This document shows, in pieces, positions 35,296 to 47,900 of a stretch of DNA of 64,000 bases. The stretch comes from Apteryx mantelli (taxonomy: Eukaryota; Chordata; Aves; Apterygiformes; Apterygidae), in NCBI RefSeq assembly GCF_036417845.1, contig NC_089994.1:17936001-18000000 (forward strand), read 5' to 3'. The position numbers and the translations under genes were made by a program. The first letter of the stretch is position 1. Each line of letters starts with the position of its first letter. The notes beneath the pieces are model-generated. The model did not search any database, had not been told where the DNA came from, and was given only the letters and a program-made list of their open reading frames with translations.

Positions 35296-36990
35296 GTGTT
35301 GGGGACATTCAAAAAACAGACGAATGTGTAGGAGAACAAAGCCACTCAGTGCTCCTGCCAAGAAATAACTCAACAGGAGGTGTCACTCTTTAGCATTTCA
35401 TTTATTTAAAGTCTTACATTTGATTAATTTAATGTAATTTATTTATATACATTATGCCAAGCTGACATGTGAATTGTTGATGTTGAGTGTGGACTGTAAC
35501 TTGCCTGTGCTACTGGAAGGAGATGGGGAGAGGAGTCAGGAGGGTATCAGTTTGCAGATGTTACTCAACAAGCTGCAGTAGAAATAATTTTATTTCTCCT
35601 TAAAACTGAGTTTTGAGAAGCCATCATAACCCTTTACCTAGTTTGTTGACTGTATTATCTTACCTTATAAAGTAGCTGCTAGGCAAGACTGTCTTAACTT
35701 TGTGTTACCCCTTTCCTGTCATCCAACAAAACTTGCAGTTACAACACTGTCCTAGCCGTGTTAATCAGACCTTCCCCCTTCACTCATACAAGTTTGCCCT
35801 CCTTTTATTTGTTACTGCTAACGAAGGAGGCTAACTTCAGTTCAGCAAAGGGGTTTTCCCCTTCCAGTTCCGTTTTTAGTAGCACTTTGCATGTTTACTT
35901 TCAGTTGCCTTTCCTGTGGCGAGTTTGTGCAGCAACTGGGAAATGCTTGGTTTAAGATTACATATCATCTGAATGGAACAAGTGAAGAAATGCTCTCTGG
36001 CTCCTTATTTAACTGCAAGATGCTTTTGCTATACCTTAGACAGCAGGACCACGGGCTGCTCTGAGGCCCACCCCACCAAGCAGGATCCTTGGGAAACTGC
36101 AACTGTCTTTACCCATTTCAGTTGAGGGTTTGAAAAACAGCTTGCTTCTGCAACACTGCGGGCAGAAATCGTTATACATGACAGTGAGACAGCCCTGATC
36201 AGCCTTGCCCCTTCACTAAGGATGTGTAGAGAGAGTTCTCTACACCCTAAAAATTCTTTCACATTTGCCAAAACCTTTTAGCTCCTTCAGTCTATACAAG
36301 AGAAGTTTTAGCAATAACTTCAGGAATTACTAGTTCAGGTTATTGGTGTGAGAAATGTTTAAAGCATCGCAAATGCCTCTTTGTGCTGCAGTGTCAGTGT
36401 AGCTGGAAGCTGCTGTCCAGTTCAAATAATGGAAAAATTATATTGGCAGCACTAAAGATCATGTTTGAACACATAAGTTATTGTATCTTTGCTTTTGCTT
36501 TAAGGGTAAGAGCACCTGCAATCTAATTTATAAAAGAGTAGCTCTCTAGACCCTGCCTGCCCATTGCGTAATGGCGTAATTCCAAATGTAACAGATCCCA
36601 ACACCTCCAACCTGGACTGCATCTAAGAGTTTTCTGAACTCAGAGTGCTGTTAAGCTTAATTGCATGGGTTGTTATGCTGTCCTATGCCAGTATCTGTTT
36701 CCTCCATTTTAAGTATTTCTTACTTGCAAGATAGTTATATTTTATAGAACAAGCAGACAATAGGACAAGATTTGGAGTTACCTATACCCTGTAGCACCAG
36801 TATTGATTACTGCTGACAGGGAAAACAAAAAGGGGAGGTTGTTTAGTTTTTACAAAGCATGCTTTATTTTTGTAGTGCAAGGTGAATATAAAAGAATTCT
36901 GCACTTTAGAGCTCTGAAAAAAAGAGTTATTTTAGTAACAGATTAATAAAGTATTTTAATATTAAAAAGTCTTTGTTTGGAATAAACTAT
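35296..36990 (+). other. FICD: FICD 3' UTR with poly(A) signals
   Basis: Noncoding AT-rich sequence after the FICD stop. AATAAA occurs at 36,945-36,950 and 36,981-36,986, the likely cleavage signals. The 3' end thus lies near 37.0 kb, facing the SART3 3' end. No exon of another gene was seen. Confidence 0.6.
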
Positions 36991-37521
36991 TCTCAAAACA
37001 CTTTTCTACTGCAGTAAACTAAGAAATGTTCACAACTCAGTTCCTAAAGTTCCACCCTGGTTCCCTGTGCAGTGCCAAACTGCATCTCTGCTGCACTGTG
37101 GGGCACAACGCAGGGCCCTGAAGTAGCAAGTCCAACCCTAGCAGCCAAAGTAACCATAACTCATCACTGCTGTTTTATTAGTTTTGTGTACATGCCTGCC
37201 TGAAATCAAAGGGCAATGCAAGCATCCAGCTGCACCAGCCTTAGCAATTCCCCCCCAAATTAAAGCTACATATTAAAACATTGATTAGAATGTTACTAGG
37301 TTGGTTTTGTGATAAGAAGCTGAAGGGTTTTCCCCAAGCTTCTGGCACAGAAGAGAGGGCGCGCAGTACTGTGGGCGAGCACTGATAAAATTTAGTCCTT
37401 CAGTGTATCATCCACAACTGCCTGCTGCACCTGGTTCAAAACTATGATGCTAACTCCTTCATTTCAAAGTAAAGTCAGGTCAAATCAGTACAAAATTCAA
37501 ATACTGAAAATAGTATTTATT
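36863..37521 (-). terminator. SART3: Candidate SART3 poly(A) signals
   Basis: The minus strand has AATAAA at 37,516-37,521, 37,174-37,179 and 36,863-36,868 (TTTATT on plus). Use of the most distal one would make the SART3 transcript overlap the end of FICD. The choice cannot be settled from sequence. Confidence 0.5.
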
Positions 37522-38720
37522 TGCAGCAGTACTCACATTGTACAAGTGATCTCAGTACTGCTTCCCCCCCCTCACGTTCGACTCCCATGTATGCTGGCTT
37601 CCAAAGTTAGCAGCAGCTTTAGTCAGAGAAGCAGTAATATTCCTATCCAAGATCGTGCACTGGATTATTTTAAGTCACCAGGGTGATTACTGAAGTGGTT
37701 TAGGATACTCATACTAAATGGAATGAGGTACTTAAACATATAACTGATACTATGTATCTCAGTGCACCTGAGAGGGGAGGTACATCAGTATTACCCAGCT
37801 GCCATAGGATAAGTGCAATTCAGTCACCCACATTTAAACAAAAGCAACAGTATTTATAGAAAACCTTTGAGAACTTGAGTTTAATAAACCAAGAAACTTC
37901 AGCTTGCACTTCACTTTTGTACAAAACCATACAGAAACCACCTGCGAAGACATGTGAGCTAGCTAGCAAACAAAAACAAAGAATGGTCCTCAGCAACAGC
38001 ATGTACAGCTTTTATGGGAAACAAAATTACTAGATCTAGTATTATCTCATGACACTTAAAAATAATAGTTTGAATGTCATTTACAAATACACAATATAAA
38101 AAACAGGTCAACTTGAACAGGACGTTAACTGAATACATATATATGTATGTATATTTGTATATATACACATATACACACACATATGTATAGAAACTCTCCC
38201 AATACTAAAATAGGCCATTGTGGTGAAGTTACTAGCATTTGCCATTTTTTAATGGAAAGGTGGGTGGGTGGGTGTAAAAAAGAAAAGTGGGTTTGTTGTC
38301 AGAGAGAATGACTTCAATCACAATCTGAACTTCTGACCAGCGCAGCTTAACAAGGTTATCACTAGGCTTTCACATAGCATTTCATTCTTTAATGAAAGAA
38401 AAATATTCATGAAGTATTCATTAAGTTTCATGTGGCATCCACCCTGTAAAGGAAATATTTCCTCCCTCATTACCCTCAATATGAGGGATCATTTAAAGCC
38501 ATTTTAGCAGAACATAGTATAACTCTTTGCTCTTACAAACAGAGGAAAAAAATGGATTTGTACCATTCTACACTGATCTTGATGAATGCAGTAGTCCAGA
38601 ACAGTATTTATACATGATTGTGACTGGCGCTCTCTCCTTGCTAGCACAAGTAAGGACACAACATGGCTTCCATAAAGGCATTTCACATTTTACCAGACCA
38701 GCTGATTGCAGACTTTTTGC
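37522..38720 (-). other. SART3: SART3 3' UTR
   Basis: AT-rich sequence following the SART3 stop at 38,721-38,723 in transcript order. It includes a (TA/TG/CA)-type microsatellite at about 38,135-38,186 and a (GGTG)n patch near 38,262. No other gene recognised. Confidence 0.65.
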
Positions 38721-38901
38721 TCACTTTTTCAGTAGCATCCTGGCAAAATCAGCATTAGACATCTTTGTAGGCTCCTCGGAGGGTTCGGATGAAGTTGCTG
38801 GTGAATTCTGGACCATCCCATTCTCAGCCTTAGCCACAGGATGATTCTGGCGCTGTAATGCCCGAGGCATCATTGAGAGCTGTGTCCTTCCCTTGCCTCG
38901 C
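38721..38901 (-). CDS. SART3: SART3 exon 19: C-terminal LSm-binding motif
   Basis: The last coding exon starts after TTGCCCTTCAG and encodes RGKGRTQLSMMPRALQR and the terminal PTKMSNADFARMLLKK. The latter is the near-invariant C-terminal motif by which SART3 and yeast Prp24 contact the LSm2-8 ring. Stop TGA at 38,723-38,721. Confidence 0.96.
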
Positions 38902-41900
38902 CTGAAGGGCAAGAAGTCACAGTTAAAGATATTCCAGTTCTCTTTGGACATATTGTTTTAGTACAGGGAAACAAAAAGCACTTTATTCACCAACAGGGAC
39001 ATTCATTCTTCTCATTTGTTTCAGTAATAAGCAGTGCACAAAGCTTTTAACTGATGCCCTTTGAAACCGTATACCTACTCCCGGCAGAAAGCAACTGCCC
39101 AACAGTCCTCAGAAACTGAAGCTCCCTGTTTTTCTGCAGGACACGTACAACGCAACGCCAACCCACCCAAGCAGAGGGAGCACGCAAGGATCAAAGAGCA
39201 GCCTGAATGCTCACGGTGAGCAGCGGCTAGTTCTTCAGAACTAGAGGATGGGGAACAGCTACTCGCACTGAGGTGCTAACATCAGATCACAGGATGTCCA
39301 ACAGTGGGTACTTTTATTCACTACTGGACTCTTTAAATTGTTAATGCAAAGGAAAAAGAAAAATCTGCTTTTCTTCATCAGTCCAGCAATCAAAAATCTT
39401 ACAATTCAGCATCTTTTAAACATTCTCTCATATCCTACAAGAAATTCCTACATTTCAGTGTATCAGGAAACCCAGTGCTTGCTTTCTAAGCACCACCTAG
39501 GGATCTCCCTCATGAATACTTACGCTCCATAAATCTGCCGTGGTGCTGCAAACTGTGAGGCTCGGCCTGCCTCGGGTTTGTCTGGCAGCTTTCGGAGAGG
39601 TGGGTTACTGATCGCCACCTTGATGACATGTTCTTTAACAGTCAGGCCATCCATTTTCAGTACAGCCTGCGAGGCCTGAGCTTCATTTTCATATTCCACA
39701 TAGGCCAGGCCCTAAGTAAGGAAAGAGGTGGCCTTCCTTAGTTTGAGCGCACCTTTCTCTCTACACGACAGCTTTTGCAGAGAACTCTGCCAACCGAGAG
39801 GAGAAATCATACAGAAAACAGACCAAAACACGGCTAAGAGTCCCAGTGTTTTTCAAGACTAAAAAATTCCCACCTACGCAAATCTACACAGCCGAATTTC
39901 TTAACTCCCATTCATCACACCCTTATTTGTGGAAGAGGTATTCTGCAAACCAGAAAAAAGATGAAGAAAACCGAGGTTCCAGTGTTAACATCATGAAGTA
40001 CTGTCTCAGTGCCGGGTCTTCATTTCTAAACATACTTATATCCAGGCTGAATCTGGCATGGGACAGACTTGAATTTACAAGGGAAGGTGGGGGGAATCTC
40101 TGGCACTGGAACAGGAAGATCCACACAAACTCTTCTGTGATTCTTCACTAAGCTGCAACTCATACTTCAGAAATTGAGTCCATTAATACTGGGTCAGAGC
40201 AGTCACAGTTTCAAGAGCAGCAAAACTTATCTTAAGCAGCTCTACAGAACTGAGTGATAGAAATTGTCTCTAAAGCCACTGGAATTGCTGCCCCAAGAAC
40301 AACGACTGGTGACAAAGTATTCTTCACAGGGAATGAATCTGCGTGGATTTCATGAGGTAAGAGCTGCTAACCACAGCGTTGCTGGTACACCCCGAGCCCC
40401 TTATCTCCAGCAAGGCAGATGAAAAGGAATCTCCTTGGCATCCGATATTGCTGACAGCTACAGCAAGTTTGCTAAATGAGAAGCATCACCTCCCAATTCC
40501 GCTTTCGTTACTCTTCCAAGTGACATTCAACCCCCAAGCTGTGTTGTCTGGATTATCCAGCTTCACAGGACTGCACAGGCACATCAGGTTTTATGCAACG
40601 CATTCACTTAAAGTACATTTATTCATGGTTTAAACAGAATCCCCACTCAAATTAAGCTGGGAACCTGGACTGCAAGACCTGGGGTACACACAGGACCATT
40701 CATTACAAGATATGCCTGAACAGAAGCTGTATTTTAGGTATCACCAAGAGCTAGCGGAAAAAAAAAATTAATTTACATGCGTGTTATCAGAATGACACCT
40801 GTCAGAAGCACCCAACATGCAGACAGGCTGGAGGTGTCACACAGTGTTTCCACAGAACAGCAGCTGGTTTCAAATCTCTTATTTAATGAGCACCTACTTA
40901 TTCTAGGATGGAAATAATCCTCAGAGAAAGGTGGCTAATTTCTCCCTGGCAAATTCATTACTGCAGCAGGTGTTATGAACAATAGCAGCAAGAAACTGAA
41001 GACAGGGAGGAGGGGAATCACTATCACGTGAACACTGCCAAGACAGTTATTTTAGAAAACAAATATTCTTTGCAGACTTACCAATGCCTCTTTTTACTAG
41101 ACAAACTGCTGCGAACATCTTTCTCTTCACCCCATTTATATCACACATTCTTCTTGCTCAAGTTAAAAGAAGCACTGAAGAAAAAATCCTTTCCCCATCC
41201 CTTGTCTCTCATTTGTTGGCACAAAGCCACACTAAGCTGCATAAACCTATGAATTTCTACAAGCTTTAATGAAAAGCCAGGTTGGTAAACTACTTATTCA
41301 AGTCTTGTATTTTAAAAGCAAACAAGTCTTTGTATGCAAACCTCATGAACAGTGCCTCTTTGAAGGTTTTCTTAAAATTCACAGTGCATTAAGGATGCTT
41401 ACCTTGGGTTTTCCAGCTCGATTGGTAACCAACCTAATGTCTTTCACATTTCCATGTGCTTTACACACATCTTCCAGCTCTTCCTTAGTGCAAGAAAATG
41501 GCAAACCAGATATAAACAGTTTATGTTTCTCCAATGTAGTACTATACCTGAACACCTACAGAAAGGAAAAGGCTGTTAGTTCCCTATCAAGTGAGGGATT
41601 CCAAACTATTATACTTCCTAAAGCTCCATCAAAACACTTCATATTTGTGCAATATAAAAAGGTTAAGAGTCATAAGTAGTATCTTGAAAGATATTTGTAA
41701 AACCACCCTCCCCCCCAAAAAAGCGTGCCCTTCCAAGGAGTGGCAAATAGTTCTTCCCACTGAGAAGTTTCCACACATCTATGTCTGCTTCATGGTGAGA
41801 ACAGCCGCTATTAATGTGTTTTCTTGCTCAGTTGTCACCAAATACTACTCTTCTCTGTACAATAATCCAATAATGCAGAAAACGACATACACACAAATTG

Positions 41901-44900
41901 TAAAATTTATATCCAGTATGCATCATTAGCAAGAAACAGTGGATTTATAATAAATGCCTACAGCTATAAAAATAATACCAAGAAAAGCACCTTACAGATT
42001 ACTTGAGAGATGCACAATTAGCAGTCTGGGTACACACATCATTAACAACTTGCTTAGGTTGGTTTAGTCAAAGATTTGAAGATATCTGCCAGTATCAGTC
42101 TTGTTTACAGCAAAGAAACATAAGATACAAGAAGTCCTGAAAAAACAGTTTTCCTGCTGAGACATAACAGGTACTATTCCAAACTAGCAAAATGTGAATT
42201 CATTAGATGCAAGCACTGCGGAATTAACATATTCTGCTAGTTTTTCTAAGCAGCCCCACTGTTCAGCCTATTTCTAGAAAGAATAATAAAAGAAAATTGT
42301 ACCTTGAAGTCTGGATTCTTGTTCTTGTCAATACATGGAGAAACAAACATGGGTCTTCCCTCCACAACTTTGCGATCCAATCCAAGAGCTTGGAGAGCCG
42401 ATTTTTCTTCCTTGAATTCTACATAGCAGTAGCCCCGGAAAGTCCCCTTGTTACTGAACACGGGCCGGATTTCGGCTACCTCCCCGCAGCCCTCAAAGAG
42501 CTCTTTCAGTTTCACCTCAGGGTCTGCCATGCTGTAAGAAAGATTGCTGACAAAAACTGTAACATTATCTTTACTGCTGTCATGGAGAACTTTGGGTATG
42601 TCTTTTCGACTGGTAGATGCCTTTTCCTTTTGGTTTGGTGGGTGATCGGGCTTTTCAGGTCCACTCCTTCCAAAGAGGCCAGTTTCCACCTCCATTTCTT
42701 CTTCAGCAAGTAAAACATCACCATCATCTCCCTTATGTCTCTTGCTGGGTTGCTCTGCTGATTAATGAAATTGAAAGCCTTACTACAAAAATTAGACTTC
42801 TTTTTTTTAAATTAAGAACTGTCCTCCATTATCACTATAGCCTTTGAAAATTGCATGTGAAAACAAGGACAATGACAGGTCTTAAAGATAGGACATAAAC
42901 ACTTCCCTCAGTCTTCTAATAATGAAGAACAACAGATTACATGACCAAGACAGAAAGGATTTAGGTGAAATCAACACGGATATTTCTCCATTTCTCTGTC
43001 AGTTACAATGACCTACTCAAGTTATTTCTTTGCCTAACAGGACGTAACATTTTTTTTCCCCAAACCAACTAAAAGTTTTCAAAACTCCCAGGGTGGCAAT
43101 TTATTAAAAGTCTTCTCTTTCCACCCTCCAAGAGTCCATTACAATACTGCATAACCCAATTCAGATTCATGCCTCTACATCATTTGGCGAGTCAGGAAAA
43201 TGAAAACATTTTTGCTTAAAGTATACACGATATATGAAGTAAGAAAAATCTCTTCAAAATAAACTCTAGAAGTTATTATAAACATATACTTCCCTTATTC
43301 AAAAAGCATTTCTCTTGCTTTCATTTCACTATAAGAAGATAATGATAAGAAAAACAATCTTTTTCCACATGGAATGAAGGCCTCCTAGGAGAAAGAGGCC
43401 CTGACAAGACAGCAACTCTGAAGATATTAGGGATAGCTCTTCCTCATCTACCTCTAACTGAAGAGAGGCAACCAAGAATCCTGTTGTCAGAGGATTGAAG
43501 TCTTAAGTTTTTACCTTCCTCTTCTTGCCCCCATTCTCCCTCATCATCATCCTCTGCTTTGCGCTTGTCTCCAGTCCTGGTTTTTTTAGCCTTTTTGGAA
43601 GCTTTCTTTTCGGCCCGAGACTGCTTTCGTTGTTCAGCTTTCTCCTCCTCCAGCTTTGCCAAAGCAGCTTCTTTCTCAGCAGCCTACAAACACACAGGAT
43701 TATTTATTTATTTATTTAAGAGCCTGCAGATTGCAGAGCATTCCTAACCCACTATTTTCTAGAAGTGCAGAACCTGGAAGTTTTTCTCCTAAGCCACACA
43801 AAATACAGCAGTAACAGAATTACCATTTAAAGCACATCTCTGTTCTTATAGCTTGCTTAGAATGCTCAAGCCACTCTTGTATCCGTCCAGGTGTCAAAAG
43901 GTGGAAGAAAAGATCATCAAAAGAAACTAACCATACTTTTTAAACTAAAAATCAATAGTTTTGAGGCTTTAAGACAGTTCAGGCTCATCCACGGGAACTG
44001 ACATTAGAAATCTGATATTCAGGCAAGGATGATCCCAAAATAGGTATTCCTATAAATCGCTTACATAGTTCACAGAAAGTTCTGACCTTTGTTCTTTGTT
44101 CGTTAACTCGAGCTAATCTGTTTTCTGTTTTTTGAACAGCTGCATCCCAGTCTTCCAGTGTTCCTAAAGGATGAAGAAAACCCTTGTGTTTAGCCCTCAC
44201 ATATTTTGAAAATGAGTTTACACATCTTTATTTTAATATTAACCATTACACATGAAAATTCTAAATATAACCAGTGGCCTTCAAGAGCCAAGCAGAGCAA
44301 AAAAATCTCTCATTTGTGATACAAAGCTCTACAGGATTTTTCCATGCCTTTTTCATATTTTGACAGGCTCTAAATCAGGACAGAAATAGAAGAACTGCTT
44401 CTGCACACTACAGCAGTCAAAAGGAAGGTTTCCTCTCTTAATTATAAAGATGGAAACAAATGCATTTTGTTGGGGGGGGGGGGGGGGGGAAGAAGAGGGT
44501 CACCAGAAAACAAAACACTACATCAAAATTCACTCTATCATTGTACACTAACTAGGCTCAGTAAAATGACAAGCAGACAACATGATGTTACCTTCTATCC
44601 TCTCCAGCGTGAGCAGCACCTCACAGACGTGCTCTGGATAGTCACTTGTGCACTGTACAGCTCGATGCAAGGCCTTCCGACAGTGCTGAGTATCACCATG
44701 AGCTCTGCATTAGGGAAATCACAGCAGTAAGGAGCCAATCCTTCATACCATAACCATGAAACAGAGATGACCACATGCTATGCAACTGCTCCTCCCTCCT
44801 CCCCAGACAACACACCCTATGCTTTGCTGTTGTAATATTTCAGAGATATGTTAGAGCTGCTGTAAGAATCTCAAAAGCACATTATAAACTCATATGATAT

Positions 44901-47900
44901 ATCAATGCTAAGTATATCTCTCTTATCACAAACTGATGAGGAAACTAGAAGATCTAATTAACTCTTCCATCCAGCCAAGCTCTTACCTTTCCAGGTTATA
45001 ATATTCCAGCCACATATTGGCATATTTGGCATTCCCTTTAGTCATAATGTTGTCCCAAAGTTCTCTGGCCTTCTGCATATTGTTACATAAGCGGGCCTGA
45101 AAAACAGCATTCAAAGTATCCAATATAATTTAGGATAATTTCTTTAACACCTCCTTCCACCCCCCCCCCCAAAAAAAACCCCCAAACCTCACCGTCAGTG
45201 CTCATGCACATAAACCCAAGAAGATATGGGTTTAAGAGTCATAAAATTGAGCATATAATGCAATCCTACTATGAGTAATATTTCTCTGCCCAGCTGTTTT
45301 ATCAGTCTTGGTCTCTGGTTCCCACATACATTTCACTTTGGTCATTACACAAAGTCTGAGATAACTATTTCTGAACTTTTCATTTTGTCATTATTCCTGA
45401 ATGCATCTACTACTGAGAACTGGTTTTGCATTTCAGCACAACCTAAAGAAATATTTCATTTCCTCTATTATTACTCTAAGCCTCTTCAATTTGCGTGGGG
45501 GAAATTCAAGACATCCAAGTGGAATTAATCTGACCTAACTTTAGAGATACATGGGCTCTGCAATAGACAACTGACTTCACAGAACTGCTTTAGCATAAAC
45601 TGAATCACACCTAGAAGCGCCTACTTCACTCTCCACCAAGTGCACAGAAAGTGAAAGATAATTAATTCAGATGCAGACCTACATTTAGTCACAATGACTA
45701 CAGTATCTGAGATTTTTGGCAAGCCATTCCACACATTATGCCCAGAGAAATCACAGCACAGAAGTGACGTGACTGATCCAGATTCATGTGTGTGGCAAAG
45801 GAAGGAAAAAGAGAATGCCCACTCTCATGTGGTGACTGCATTAGCATGCTGAGATACTAGTACTAGTTTGAAACTAGTTAGTGTGGACAACATTAAATCA
45901 GGTAGGATTCAATGCGGTTTACTGACTTGGTCAGCGTTCAGTTCCAAGCCACTGTGGCTAGCCTGCTTACTGGGCAGCTAAACCAGTTACCCAAACATGT
46001 TCATACTGTATTGCAGTCACAGCAGTGACAGACATATGCAAACAGTCCCGACTAGCTTTCTCTAGCAGAATGCTGTTTCTTATCTGTGGTTCCTCGCTTC
46101 GAGGCTGAAACTACGCTCGCTGTGCTTGACCAGGCCAGATACATAGAAGTGGAAAAAGGATTTCCTCATTGAAGTCAGAGACAAAAGGCCAATCATTACA
46201 GGAGGAGGACTGCATGCTTTCTGTGCTAAGAATGTTTAAAAAGGTACATCCCCTCTAGTCTAGCAATTAAATACAGCAGACAAACATCACCTCAACTCTC
46301 GCCCAGTTCTGCATGATGGTGCAGGATGGATCCCCACTCTCACTGAAACCTTCGGATAAAAGAAAAAAAAAAATTCTTTGCGAATGGCTTTTGGAAATAA
46401 TTTATTTATTAGACAAGTAAGCTCTACATTGTAGATGAAATATCTGTAGCTTATCTTCAAAAGTCTCAAACATTTTAAAGGAAGTTAATAAAACTAGCTT
46501 TCCACATGTATTAAAAAAAAAAAAATCACTTGAACAAGAAAAAAGATATAGAGGATGCTTTAACTTACGCTCTTCTACTTCCTGTTTCAAATACTCCACA
46601 GCACGTGCAAATGCAGACCTCAGCTCTTCTAGTTCTTTACTTGAGTCTTGAGAAAGAAGAAAGAACTGCCTTAAAAATAATGGTTTTCCTCTCTCATCCA
46701 CTACAGCTTCTTCACTAAGATACAAGATGATTACATTTGAAGAAACAAATACTTCAGTAAAACTCATTATGTGCATAATATAAAAATCCTAGTGTCTAAT
46801 ACATAAACCAGGGCATTTTTGTGACAGCACAATCTATTCTCTCAACTAGCAGCCGCTTTAAAACAAACAAGTTAGTACATTTTATAGGCACTAACTGGCC
46901 AAAAGTAATTTTTGTGAGAGACATGAGATGACTTAACTATTAAAAAAAGTATGATCACTGTTTCAAAGAGATACACAGAAAACAGTTTGAGTATTTATTC
47001 ACACATGATATATACCTTGTGTAAAATCCACCCTTCTTCTTAGGTAATCAAGATACGCCTGCCAGATTTCTACATAGTCCGTTGCCTGAATAAAACCTGC
47101 ATTCAGAGCCTTTTCAAAAATTTCTGAAAGAGACAAACATATATTTGCTTTTTAATTATTAGCAAAAGTCACAAGCTACAGCGTAGAGGAGGAGAAATAT
47201 GCACAACTTACATGCCTAAAAAGACAAGAAAATAAACAAAATCCTACATACAGTAAATTGGTTTAGGAAGTGAGTGTAAAAAAGGTTAATTCAGTAATGC
47301 TCAAGCAAAGTTAAAACAAGACGTTTGTTCAGAAGGGAAACTATTGCACATAAGCAGCTTTGCTCTAGAAGTGTGCTACTGTAAACTTCATCAGCTTTAA
47401 CACTGCTGCATAAGGATTACAAGGAATCGTATCAGTATCATCCAGGTCACGATTTGTCGCGCACACATCCTTATTCAAAGTTCAGAAAGCAGTTCCACTC
47501 TGTGAAAAGTTTTGCTGAAGCAGTCCTTTACCGGAAACAATGCAGTGATCAACTCTATGCCTTTCCATCGCTAAGAGATATCGAATCCACAGCCCAACTG
47601 TCCAGGGACAGTTCCTAACAGCACGATCGTGAGCAGATAAGACCAGTTCTTTCACTTTCAGCTGCCGGTCCTGAAATAATAATAGAATAAAATTTAAGCT
47701 CATTAGTCAGGAGAGCCCATCCGAGACAAATACCAGCCTATACAGAGCTGACATCTTAAAACAAAAGAAAAAACAAACCTAAAAAGCCCACACCCCTTTT
47801 CATCTTATATTTGAAGAGTTAAGACAAGATGAGTATTTTCAACGCTATATTCCTAAAAATGCAGTGAACACACTCCAAATAGGAAAGACAGGCTCAGGAG

